DNA of 64,000 nt from an uncultured Prevotellaceae bacterium. Lineage in GTDB: Bacteria > Bacteroidota > Bacteroidia > Bacteroidales > Bacteroidaceae. The stretch lies in assembly GCA_945865175.1 (NCBI GenBank), contig CAMBDA010000001.1:124001-188000 (forward strand), written 5' to 3'. The notes under the pieces were generated by a model, which saw only the letters and a list, made by a program, of their open reading frames with translations, did no database searches and had not been told where the DNA came from. A program made the position numbers and the translations under genes. Shown in pieces: positions 56,484 through 64,000 of this stretch (its first letter is position 1; the number at the start of each line of letters is the position of its first letter).

Positions 56484-58568
56484 TTATTGCGTATTGCTGT
56501 CATTGTATATTACCGTTGCCTTGCCTTCGCCTGATTTCCAATTATCAGGGAGATTACTTACTATTTTATTATATGCATCTTCATTTGCTACTATCAACGA
56601 CCTTGATGTCACGCTATCGTCTGTTCCTGCATCATAAAGCCAATCAAATAGACAATCGCTTGCAATAACATCAGTTGCCAACATAGTTACAGATTGCAGT
56701 TTTGTGCAACCTGAGAACATATTGAAATAGCAGCTCTCAGCAAGAGTCGTTGCCTTCAATTCTGGTGCTGTTGTCAATGAACTACAAAACTCAAACATAC
56801 AATAATAGCACCAATCAGCAAGTTCCGTTGCCGGCAATGCAGGTGCTTTCGTCAATGATGTACAACTCTCGAACATAGAAGAATAGCAGTCGCTTGCAAG
56901 TTCCGTTGCCGGCAATGCAGGTGCTGTTGTCAATGATGAGCAACCAACGAACATAGAAGAATAGCAGCCGCTTGCAAGAGTCGTTGCCTTCAATTCTGGT
57001 GCTGTTGTCAATGAAGTACAACCCTCAAACATACTATAACAGCAGTAATAAGCAAGTTCCGTTGCCGGCAATGCAGGTACTTTCGTCAATGATGTACAAC
57101 GACAGAACATTTCAGAATAGCACCAATCAGCAAGTGTCGTTGCCGGCAATGCAGGTGCTTTCGTCAATGATGTACAACGATAGAACATTTTTTCATAGCA
57201 CCAATCAGCAAGTGTCGTTGCCGGTAATTCTGGTGCAGAGGTTAATTGAGTGCAATCTTTAAATAAAGAACAGAAACGGGCATCCTTTGTGTTAACATTT
57301 TTGTAGTATTCATAATCTAAAAATGTTCGGATGTCGCCTGTGCATGCCACTTTGACATTTGAATTTTCATTAAAAGGAGTAAATGAGATGGTTGCATAAT
57401 TATCCATATCGTTAGCTGTACCATTCTTATTTTTTCCCCTTAACCTCAGATTACCTATACTACCTCCGAATTGAATATCAGATATTCCGCTTCCAGAAAT
57501 TTGCGTCCATTCGCCATTTTTAACAGAATACTCCAAGTCAGAGATGGAATAACTTCCTGAAGTTGTCATCTTAAAAGTCACTGCTTCATTAGATGTAAAT
57601 GTGACATAGGGAATAAATTCGGCTGGCTTTGAGCTTGAAATAGCTCCTTCTGTCCACGGCTCCACAGACACAGAGGATATAGTGGCTTGGTCGTGAGTAA
57701 TCGCGGCATTCGAAAGGGTAAAGGTGTAGTGCTTGCCGGCTTCGAGAGTATAGCCAGTAGGGATAGATAATTCTATCTCTTTATCGTCTCCACCACAAGA
57801 AATTACCGCCTTGGCGATATTTGTATAATCGCCAGGGGCAACTATGGCTGTTGTGGATGCTTTTTTGTTTGTGTCATCATTTTGGGCAGTTGTCCAGACA
57901 TATCGGCCATCTGTATTATAGTCCGTCTTCTGGTATGGATTGATAGTCACCTTGCCGTCTGCGTCAGTAACAGCCTCACAATATTGCACTCTTGTGAATA
58001 ATTTACTTACACTCGCGCTTGTAACTGCATTGCCATCTAATGTTATATTATTATAGTCGATCTCTACAGTTACTTTCGACAGCATGTGCTCGAAATTTAA
58101 GTCTAAGGCTACGTTATTTCTTTTTATAGTTGCAGTTGCCCGCATCCAGTCGGGGATGGAGTCATATCTTCCATCTTGATAGCCAGGAATCACGAATTTA
58201 TTGAAGTCATCGTTTTTCTGAACATTCCCATTTTTTGTTTTACATGGATAAGTAGCCTGAAATACGTTATCTCCCGAGCCATACCACATTATCTTGGCAT
58301 TGTCTTGTGCAGTCCATGTTGAGTTATTGCTATCATAATTATACGTAGCCTCATAATCATATCCAACATTTTCGCGTTGAGTGACATTGGTGAGTAGGAA
58401 TGGGCTGGGGGCGGGCGATGTCGTAGAGTTTTCACCGACACGAGTCACCGTTCCGATAGACACGACGTTGTCAGCATCATTGGCGGTGATGTCGGCGATG
58501 TCGTTGTTGGTGCAGGCGGCAAATGTCATTGCCGCCGCCATCCATGCAAATATCTTATTCCTTTTCAT
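56484..58568 (-). CDS. Fimbrillin-like lipoprotein with 26-residue repeats
   Basis: Start chosen at MKRNKIFAWMAAAMTFAACTNND (lipobox FAAC), matching the paralogue starting at 63441. The 694-residue protein has a fimbrillin/Mfa-like N-terminal half (LNFEHMLSKVTVEIDYN, YTLEAGKHYTFTLSNA) and then seven tandem 26-residue repeats of the form LTxAPxLPATxLAxxCYxxMFxxCTS plus a degenerate eighth. It is probably a surface adhesin or fimbrial tip protein. Base composition is AT-richer than the rest of the window. It starts 22 bp after the RAYT stop. Confidence 0.85.
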   Translation of the reverse strand: MKRNKIFAWMAAAMTFAACTNNDIADITANDADNVVSIGTVTRVGENSTTSPAPSPFLLTNVTQRENVGYDYEATYNYDSNNSTWTAQDNAKIMWYGSGDNVFQATYPCKTKNGNVQKNDDFNKFVIPGYQDGRYDSIPDWMRATATIKRNNVALDLNFEHMLSKVTVEIDYNNITLDGNAVTSASVSKLFTRVQYCEAVTDADGKVTINPYQKTDYNTDGRYVWTTAQNDDTNKKASTTAIVAPGDYTNIAKAVISCGGDDKEIELSIPTGYTLEAGKHYTFTLSNAAITHDQATISSVSVEPWTEGAISSSKPAEFIPYVTFTSNEAVTFKMTTSGSYSISDLEYSVKNGEWTQISGSGISDIQFGGSIGNLRLRGKNKNGTANDMDNYATISFTPFNENSNVKVACTGDIRTFLDYEYYKNVNTKDARFCSLFKDCTQLTSAPELPATTLADWCYEKMFYRCTSLTKAPALPATTLADWCYSEMFCRCTSLTKVPALPATELAYYCCYSMFEGCTSLTTAPELKATTLASGCYSSMFVGCSSLTTAPALPATELASDCYSSMFESCTSLTKAPALPATELADWCYYCMFEFCSSLTTAPELKATTLAESCYFNMFSGCTKLQSVTMLATDVIASDCLFDWLYDAGTDDSVTSRSLIVANEDAYNKIVSNLPDNWKSGEGKATVIYNDSNTQ
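56700..57245 (-). repeat. Seven 78-bp coding repeats
   Basis: Seven consecutive 78-bp units encode the 26-residue repeats; neighbouring units are very similar in DNA (GTTGCCGGCAATGCAGGTGC recurs on plus). They allow unit loss or gain by slippage or recombination. Confidence 0.85.
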
Positions 58569-58590
58569 TGTATATATATTTTTTTTCAAA

Positions 58591-59139
58591 TTAATAATTC
58601 AATATATGTTTCATTATCTGGTCTGGATCATCGTCGTGATGGGGGTTGATGTTGTCCTTGTTCCAACGCTTGGGGTTGTCCATGATATATTGCGCTATGT
58701 AATCATGGGCGCGCTGGTTGCGGATGATATGGTCGAAATAACCCTTCTGCCATAGATTGCCGTCAAACCGTTGCCATCCCTTTGTTTTCACGCCCTCTAT
58801 GTATCGATGGGTGGTATCGCTTTTATACCGTCGTATGATTTCCGGGAGGGTATTGTTTCCCGTCTGCATTATCATGATATGCACGTGATTGGGCATTACG
58901 ATATGGAATGGCACCGTGATGTTGTCATCATACTCCTCGATGTCGCGTGTGACCTTGTCGATGGTCTTGCCCGCATCATTCAACAACATTGTCCCATTGG
59001 TCACATCGCCAAACAGACATTGTCGGTCGTTGGTGACGATAGTGACGAAGTAGCATCCGGCGGAGGAATAGTCGTAGCCTTCCATCCGTAGCCGTTTGCG
59101 TTGAGGCAGTTTGTTGTTCACATTTGTCATATCGTTCAT
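58591..59139 (-). CDS. REP-associated tyrosine transposase (RAYT)
   Basis: The 182-residue protein is a Y1-type (IS200/IS605-related) transposase of the RAYT group: GYDYSSAGCYFVTIVTNDRQ, the metal-binding HxH in VMPNHVHIMIM, LPEIIRRYKSDTTHRY, and the C-terminal WQKGYFDHIIRNQRAHDYIA with YIMDNPKRW; a tyrosine here would be the nucleophile. RAYTs act on REP hairpins with a GTAG foot. Three such elements lie nearby (56377, 59195, 61333), one 56 bp before this gene. It interrupts the array of fimbrillin-like genes. Confidence 0.9.
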   Translation of the reverse strand: MNDMTNVNNKLPQRKRLRMEGYDYSSAGCYFVTIVTNDRQCLFGDVTNGTMLLNDAGKTIDKVTRDIEEYDDNITVPFHIVMPNHVHIMIMQTGNNTLPEIIRRYKSDTTHRYIEGVKTKGWQRFDGNLWQKGYFDHIIRNQRAHDYIAQYIMDNPKRWNKDNINPHHDDDPDQIMKHILNY

Positions 59140-59194
59140 ATTTTTATATTATGTATGTTCATTATCATATTGTGACATTATCATTGGCGCAGTC

Positions 59195-59305
59195 CCCGCC
59201 GCTGTAGGGTCTTACCTCGTGTAAGACCGCAACCCGTATATGTTATTCCCCCGTGGACGTTTGCGGCGGGCGGTCTTACACGAGGTAAGACCCTACAGCG
59301 GCGGG
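59195..59305. repeat. REP-type paired hairpin, copy B (perfect)
   Basis: A perfect 35-bp inverted repeat (59195-59229 and 59271-59305). Each arm holds its own hairpin: stem GGTCTTAC/GTAAGACC with a 5-nt loop (CTCGT left, ACGAG right). GTAG stands directly before the left hairpin (59204-59207), and its complement CTAC directly after the right one (59293-59296). The layout is a BIME (two opposed REPs). It lies just upstream of the RAYT gene. Confidence 0.92.
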
Positions 59306-59378
59306 TGTTTGCGGTGGACGTTATCGCGGGCGTTTGCGGCGGACATCGCGGACGTTATCGCGGGTGTTTTCGCAGACA
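59306..59378. repeat. Degenerate 12-bp tandem repeats beside REP copy B
   Basis: About six imperfect copies of GCGGACGTTATC (for example GCGGACGTTATC, GCGGGTGTTTTC, GCGGACATC) follow the REP directly and run into the end of the 59379 gene. Confidence 0.75.
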
Positions 59379-61196
59379 TCATCGCCTTGCTGCTGCTGAC
59401 GACGATGATATGGGAACTATTATTAGTTTTCCATTAGCGTCGGTCTCGAACTTATATCCGTAGTCTTGGATGGATTTGTTATCTCCGTCCTTGGCGGTGT
59501 TGAGATTATTGATTATCTCTTCAGTCCAGCCGCCAGTGACTTGACCTCCAGCACTGTCGCTTGCTTTATTTGACTCATAATTTGACTGATTTCCGCTTGT
59601 CCAATAGCAATTCTTCATGGTGCTGCCTGTGGCAAATATGTTATACAAGGCATAATCACCATCCGATATGCTTCCGGTATTTACACATGAAATCATTGTA
59701 CCTGGAAAATCCGAATTATAATGATATCCTACTTCAACGGTTATTCCCGCAGTTTTTGTATTACCATTATTTATACATCCTATTATAGTAGGTCTATAAC
59801 CAGAGTAGTTCAATCCATAGCAGCTAATTCCAGCGGAAGAAGTATTACATTCTGAAAAGTCTGCATTATTTGTGCAAGCAATAATTTTTCCTCTATTTAT
59901 ACGACAAATTCCAAAAGCATCATACGCAGTGACTTTGCCATCTATGGTACAATATTCTATTGTTCCATTATTTACTTTTGCAATACCATACAGTGTATTA
60001 TTTCCTCCGTCTATATTAACTTTGACATTTTTAATTGTACCATCATTATATCCTACTAATAATCCATTTTCTCCATTATTAGTATTATATAATTTTGTCG
60101 TGATAGTATGACCATTACCATCGAAAATACCACAGAACCCATCGATATACGGCAATGTCTCTCCATCCGGCACTGTAATATCGCCATCAAGAGTTATATT
60201 GGTATTATCTGCACCGTTGGCCTGTGTCCATGCTTTATAGGCATTGTAGTTGCTGACAGTGTATGTGCGGACACCTGTAGTGGGATCTACTTCTACTTTA
60301 TACCCATCCAAGATCGCATCATCTTTTCCTCCGAGGTCAATACTACTATTGTTCCAGTCGGTGACGGAGACGGAGGAGATGGTGGCGGCGTTGTGGCCGA
60401 TGACGAGGTTGAAGTTGTATTGCTTGCCAGGGGATAATTCGCTGAGGCCTGAGGGGAAGGGAGCGGCAAGGAACTCGGTGGTATTGTCATTCATCTTGAT
60501 AGATAGCTCAATGAGGTTTGTGCCCGATGTGGAGTAGTCTTTGGGCTTTACGATTGCCTCTATTGTTTTGCTGTTGTCGGTGGAGTTGTAATACGGCATG
60601 ATGGCTCCTAAGACCTTGAAGATTTCGGAACTGAGGGCACTGGCTGCGACATCGCCCTTGAGAGTCACGTTGAAGTGGAGCTTGGCATTGCGATGCTCGA
60701 AGTTGAGCGACAAGCCATCCGTTGCTGCAGCCTTTGTGGATGTAGCAGTGGCAGTCATCCAGTCGGCAGCGGCTAACTTGTCGGGAGTCGATTGGTCGGG
60801 AAGGATTTGGAATGTGGTGTAGGATGCCTCGTTGGCCACGGTTCTTATTGGCGAGAAGGCCTTGAACTCGTTGGGAATTTCATTGCCGTCAGCGTCTTTT
60901 ACGTTATACCATACCACCTTGCTGTCTCCTGTTTGGGCGTATTGATTCGTGTTATTATTAAAGGTGAAGTCCGCCTCAAAGTTCACGTTGCGTTTTGTTG
61001 CTTGCGTGATGTTGATGAGGTGGAATGGTGCGGTCATTGGGGAGGTGGTTGACGCACCTTCACCTGAACGGGTGACAGATGCCACGTTCACCACGTTGTC
61101 GGCATCATCGTGGGTGATGTCGGCAATGTCGTTTGTCGAGCATGCCGTGAGTGAGAGGGCGGCAGCCATCAAGGCGAATATCTTTTTCTTCTTCAT
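59379..61196 (-). CDS. Fimbrillin-like lipoprotein with beta-helix-like C-terminus
   Basis: Start chosen at MKKKKIFALMAAALSLTACSTND (lipobox SLTAC). The 605-residue protein shares the paralogues' N-terminus (DNVVNVASVTRSGEG; LNFEHRNAKLHFNV; LSPGKQYNFNLVIGHNAATISSVSV) but its C-terminal half has repeats of the GLUG/right-handed beta-helix kind (CGIFDGNGHTITTKLY, GYNDGTIKNVKV, VNNGTIEYCTI, INRGKIIACTN) instead of 26-residue repeats. Probably a surface adhesin; the swap of C-terminal module is notable. Confidence 0.82.
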   Translation of the reverse strand: MKKKKIFALMAAALSLTACSTNDIADITHDDADNVVNVASVTRSGEGASTTSPMTAPFHLINITQATKRNVNFEADFTFNNNTNQYAQTGDSKVVWYNVKDADGNEIPNEFKAFSPIRTVANEASYTTFQILPDQSTPDKLAAADWMTATATSTKAAATDGLSLNFEHRNAKLHFNVTLKGDVAASALSSEIFKVLGAIMPYYNSTDNSKTIEAIVKPKDYSTSGTNLIELSIKMNDNTTEFLAAPFPSGLSELSPGKQYNFNLVIGHNAATISSVSVTDWNNSSIDLGGKDDAILDGYKVEVDPTTGVRTYTVSNYNAYKAWTQANGADNTNITLDGDITVPDGETLPYIDGFCGIFDGNGHTITTKLYNTNNGENGLLVGYNDGTIKNVKVNIDGGNNTLYGIAKVNNGTIEYCTIDGKVTAYDAFGICRINRGKIIACTNNADFSECNTSSAGISCYGLNYSGYRPTIIGCINNGNTKTAGITVEVGYHYNSDFPGTMISCVNTGSISDGDYALYNIFATGSTMKNCYWTSGNQSNYESNKASDSAGGQVTGGWTEEIINNLNTAKDGDNKSIQDYGYKFETDANGKLIIVPISSSSAAARR

Positions 61197-61332
61197 ATAT
61201 AACATATATTTTTTTATTTTATTATTTTTTGAACCACAGAGAAAATGAGTTATAGAGATTTTCATTTTCTTGGAGTTAGTCGCAAGCGACGGAGGACGTG
61301 GAGTTGCCATGCGGATGGCAGGATGCGCAGCC

Positions 61333-61426
61333 CCCGCCGCTGTAGGGTCTTACCTCGTGTAAGACCGAAACCGTCGTCATTGCCATCCGGTGGGGCGGTC
61401 TTACACAAGGTAAGACCCTACAGCGG
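61333..61426. repeat. REP-type paired hairpin, copy C
   Basis: Left arm 61333-61367 is identical to the left arm of copy B; right arm 61396-61426 differs from B by one base (ACAAG for ACGAG in the loop). Both GTAG feet are kept (61342-61345; CTAC at 61418-61421). The spacer differs from B and resembles A (GAAAC... and TGGGG). It lies downstream of the 61495 gene and upstream of the 59379-61196 gene. Confidence 0.9.
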
Positions 61427-61488
61427 ATGTTTTCGCGGACGTTATTACAGACGTTATCGCGGACGTTATCGCGGACGTAATCAATCAT
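61427..61488. repeat. 12-bp tandem repeats beside REP copy C
   Basis: About five copies of GCGGACGTTATC (GCGGATGTTTTC, GCGGACGTTATT, ACAGACGTTATC, GCGGACGTTATC, GCGGACGTAATC) follow the REP and end just before the stop of the 61495 gene. The same unit follows copy B. Confidence 0.85.
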
Positions 61489-61494
61489 CAGTAA

Positions 61495-63441
61495 TCAATC
61501 ATCATCTTCTTTTATTTCTGTTCCATTTTTATCGTACACTTTTGCGCCTGTTGTGGTCGCTTGCCATTCAGGGCGCAGCAAATTATGTCGTTTTAATGCG
61601 TCATATGCAGCCTGACTATCTAATATCAATTTTCTCGATGTCACTGATTTGTCTGTGCCTACATAATTAAGCCAACCATCCATATTATTATTGTTATATA
61701 TTTCTGAAGGAGGTGCCAACATCTTTATTTCACTGATTTTTTTACAACCTTCGAAAATATGATCATAGCATTTCATATCCAATGTCTGAGCAGGCAGTTC
61801 CGGGGCTTTGGTCAATTCAGTGCAGCCTCTGAACATCATATAGTAGCAATAATATGCCAATGTAGTGGCAGGAAGTTCTGGAGCGGAAGCCAATGATGTG
61901 CAGCCGTCGAACATATTCATATAACAATTATATGCCAATGTAGTGGCAGGCAATTGGGGGGCGGAGGTCAATGATGTGCAGCCAGAGAACATATTTCTAT
62001 AGCAGGCATTTGCCAATTCTGTTGCAGGCAATTCTTCTGGAGCAGTTGTTAATGCGGAGCAATCGGAGAACATTAAATAGTAGCAACCATATGCCAATTT
62101 AGTGGCGGGAAGTTCTGGAGCTTTAGTCAATGATTTGCAGCCTTCGAACATATTAGCGTAGCACCCATCTGCCAAATCTGTTGCAGGCAGCTTGGGGGCA
62201 GAGGTTAGTTGGGTGCAATTCTTGAACAGATACATAAAACGGGCATTATTTGTTGCAATGAAATGATTCTCATAATCTATAAGAGTACGTATGTCGCCTG
62301 AGCAGGTCACCTTAACTTCGTTTTCAAACTTCACTATTGCATATCCATAATATGTAGTATATACTTCAGACTGTACGCGGTATGTGCCGGAATTTGCAAT
62401 ACTCTTCCCTCTTAATCGCAATTTACCCTTGTTTCCTCCGAAAGTGACGAAGTCAGTCATACCTGTACCCGGAATGGCAATCCAAGGGCCATTATTCACT
62501 GAGTATTCAAAGCCTTCTATAGGAAGAGGGAGAACGTTGTCGATAGTTACCACAAACTTAAATCCCTGCTCACTATCGGCAGAGAATGTCACATAGTCTA
62601 TTCCACTATCATTAAAGGCCTGATCGTCGTTAGTGGTGATGGTGGCTGAGGTCCAGTCGGTGACGGAGACTGAGGAGATGCTTACGGCATCATGACCTAA
62701 GTTGAGGGTGAAGTTGTATTGCTTGCCTGGCGCGAAGGTGATATCTGAGGGGAATTTGAGGGAGAATGTCTCGCTGCCCAACGTGATATTGATGAGTTCA
62801 TCATTTGAGGTATAGGCAGTTTCACGCGGATTAACTATCGCCTCAATCGTTGTGGGGGTTGAGGTGTTGTTGTAATACGGGGTGATGCTGCTGTTGATTA
62901 CCTTGAAGTCGGAGCTGCGCATAGCAGTGGCATCAGCCTTGGCATTGACGTCGAAATGGAGTTTGGAGAGCTTGTGATCGAATTTGAGCGTGATGCCGCC
63001 TTCCTCTTTCTTTCCGTGTGTATAGGCAGTCATCCAGTCGGCAGCGGCTAACTTGTCGGCAGTCGATTGGTCGGTGGGGATAGTGAAGGTGGTGAATGAC
63101 GCATTGTTGGCTGACGTATGTAATGGCGAGAAAGCCTGGAACTCGTTGTCATAGCTATTGCACCACACTACCAATCCGTTGACAGAGTATGTGTTGTTGT
63201 CGAAGGTGTAGTCAGCCTCGTATTTCATATCGAATTTCGCCATTTGTGTCACGTTGACGAGATGGAAAGGTGCGGTCATTTGTTGAGCCGTAGTATTTCC
63301 TGTTTCGCCAGAACGGGTTACGGATGCGATGTTCACGACGTTGTCGGCATCATTGGCGGTGATGTCGGCGATGTCGTTGGTGGAGCATGCGGCAAGAGTC
63401 ATTGCCACCGCCATCCATGCGTATATCTTATTCCTTTTCAT
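61495..63441 (-). CDS. Fimbrillin-like lipoprotein with 26-residue repeats (paralogue)
   Basis: Start chosen at MKRNKIYAWMAVAMTLAACSTND, 12 bp after the previous stop. The 648-residue protein has the same N-terminal module as its neighbours (DITANDADNVVNIASVTRSGE; LKFDHKLSKLHFDV; FAPGKQYNFTLNLGHDAVSISSVSV) and six 26-residue repeats (LTSAPKLPATDLADGCYANM and so on), one with an extra Glu, then a degenerate last unit and a charged tail (GTEIKEDDD). Probably a surface adhesin in the same transcription unit as the partial gene upstream. Confidence 0.85.
   Translation of the reverse strand: MKRNKIYAWMAVAMTLAACSTNDIADITANDADNVVNIASVTRSGETGNTTAQQMTAPFHLVNVTQMAKFDMKYEADYTFDNNTYSVNGLVVWCNSYDNEFQAFSPLHTSANNASFTTFTIPTDQSTADKLAAADWMTAYTHGKKEEGGITLKFDHKLSKLHFDVNAKADATAMRSSDFKVINSSITPYYNNTSTPTTIEAIVNPRETAYTSNDELINITLGSETFSLKFPSDITFAPGKQYNFTLNLGHDAVSISSVSVTDWTSATITTNDDQAFNDSGIDYVTFSADSEQGFKFVVTIDNVLPLPIEGFEYSVNNGPWIAIPGTGMTDFVTFGGNKGKLRLRGKSIANSGTYRVQSEVYTTYYGYAIVKFENEVKVTCSGDIRTLIDYENHFIATNNARFMYLFKNCTQLTSAPKLPATDLADGCYANMFEGCKSLTKAPELPATKLAYGCYYLMFSDCSALTTAPEELPATELANACYRNMFSGCTSLTSAPQLPATTLAYNCYMNMFDGCTSLASAPELPATTLAYYCYYMMFRGCTELTKAPELPAQTLDMKCYDHIFEGCKKISEIKMLAPPSEIYNNNNMDGWLNYVGTDKSVTSRKLILDSQAAYDALKRHNLLRPEWQATTTGAKVYDKNGTEIKEDDD
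61738..62208 (-). repeat. Six 78-bp coding repeats
   Basis: Six units (one of 81 bp) encoding the 26-residue repeats of the 61495-63441 protein. Confidence 0.8.
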
Positions 63442-63452
63442 TGTATATATAT

Positions 63453-64000
63453 TTATTGTTCTTTGTAAATTACCGTTGCCTTGCCTTCGCCTGATTGCCA
63501 TATATCAGGGAGAGCGGGATTATTGTTATATTTTGTATTTACTATTGTATTATATACATCTTGACTTGCTACTGTCAACGTCCTCTGTGTCACGCTATCG
63601 TCTGTTCCTGCATCATAAAGCCATTTATATAGACAATCCCTTGCACTAACATCAGTTGCCAACATAGTTACAGATTCCAGGTTTGTGCATTCAAAGAACA
63701 TGCCATTATAGCAGTCATTTGCAAGTTTCTTTGCCGGCAATTCTGGTGCTGATGTCAATGCTCTACAATTATTGAACATATTATAATAGCATCCTTTTGC
63801 AAGCGTCATTGCCGGCAATTCTGGTGCTGTCGTCAACGATTGGCATTCAAAGAACATACAATAATAGCAGCCTTGTGCAAGTTCCGTTGCTGGCAGTTCT
63901 GGCGCTGAGGTTAATATATCACAAGTACTAAATAATTTGCAGAAACGGGCATTACTTGTATTAACAGTATTGTAGTTTTCGTAATCTAATAATGTTCGGA
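63453..64000 (-). CDS. Fimbrillin-like lipoprotein with 26-residue repeats, N-terminus outside window
   Basis: This is the C-terminal part of a fourth paralogue; the frame is open to base 64000. It shows the pre-repeat segment RTLLDYENYNTVNTSNARFC, also present in the two repeat-bearing paralogues, then three repeats (ILTSAPELPATELAQGCYYC..., LTTAPELPAMTLAKGCYYNM..., LTSAPELPAKKLANDCYNGM...) and a C-terminus (CLYKWLYDAGTDDSVTQRTL, SGEGKATVIYKEQ) closely matching that of the 56484 gene, hinting at recombination between copies. Confidence 0.82.
   Translation of the reverse strand, partial: RTLLDYENYNTVNTSNARFCKLFSTCDILTSAPELPATELAQGCYYCMFFECQSLTTAPELPAMTLAKGCYYNMFNNCRALTSAPELPAKKLANDCYNGMFFECTNLESVTMLATDVSARDCLYKWLYDAGTDDSVTQRTLTVASQDVYNTIVNTKYNNNPALPDIWQSGEGKATVIYKEQ

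Noticed and set aside
56700..57245. Regular 78-bp repeats considered as a CRISPR array
   Set aside because: The repeats are in frame, encode a 26-residue protein repeat without spacers, and no cas gene is present.

Overview
The window is a bacterial chromosome segment from the order Bacteroidales, most likely Prevotellaceae-like. The reasons are SusC/SusD pairs, the fused LpxC/FabZ protein, a BtuG-type propeller in a vitamin B12 operon, fimbrillin-type lipoproteins, and promoters of the Bacteroidetes type (TTG/TTTG, 19-20 bp, TAnnTTTG). No species can be named from the sequence. Most of the window is GC-rich; the last 7.5 kb is clearly more AT-rich and looks acquired or fast-evolving.

Layout. 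(1) 1-8898, minus strand: a polysaccharide-utilisation-like operon, fasciclin lipoprotein, SusC, SusD, second fasciclin lipoprotein (cut by the window edge). (2) 9074-21378, minus: a tightly packed housekeeping operon purM-prfA-pyrF-lpxD-lpxC/fabZ-lpxA-passenger protein-miaA-PBP1A-Pif1/TPR helicase, many genes overlapping by 4 bp; it makes lipid A precursors and peptidoglycan plus translation and nucleotide functions. (3) 21545-30191: secreted GH2 beta-galactosidase (minus), then comF, gdhA and a large pseudo-receiver/PPDK-N protein (plus). (4) 30347-40798, plus: a cobalamin-riboswitch operon with three surface lipoproteins (DUF4465-like, BtuG-like propeller, PKD-like), BtuB, BtuF, BtuC, a GH20 hexosaminidase with its own promoter, and BtuD; the next gene is the B12-dependent ribonucleotide reductase nrdJ, so uptake and use of B12 are adjacent. 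(5) 43469-48943: radical SAM protein, DPP IV-type peptidase, tRNA-Arg(CCG), CE1-like esterase, four-helix-bundle protein.

(6) 49053-56078: a compact accessory islet read outwards from a divergent promoter. Leftward it encodes a small protein, a DUF3987 P-loop protein, a CHC2/Toprim primase, a DUF5675 protein, a small lipoprotein with a C-terminal membrane helix (u-spanin architecture) and a GTG-started amidase. Rightward it encodes an unknown protein, an HU-like protein with an acidic Gly/Ser tail and three small membrane proteins, one holin-like. The control region has TGAACG boxes repeated every 11 bp, and a perfect 30-bp inverted repeat lies downstream. No capsid or integrase gene is visible.

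(7) 56294-64000: an orphan group II intron 3' end (domains V and VI), then four paralogous fimbrillin-like lipoproteins whose N-termini are conserved and whose C-termini differ (26-residue repeats or beta-helix-like repeats). Embedded among them is a RAYT (REP-associated tyrosine transposase) gene together with three paired-hairpin REP elements carrying the GTAG foot typical of RAYT substrates. This RAYT/REP set inside an adhesin array is the most striking feature of the window.
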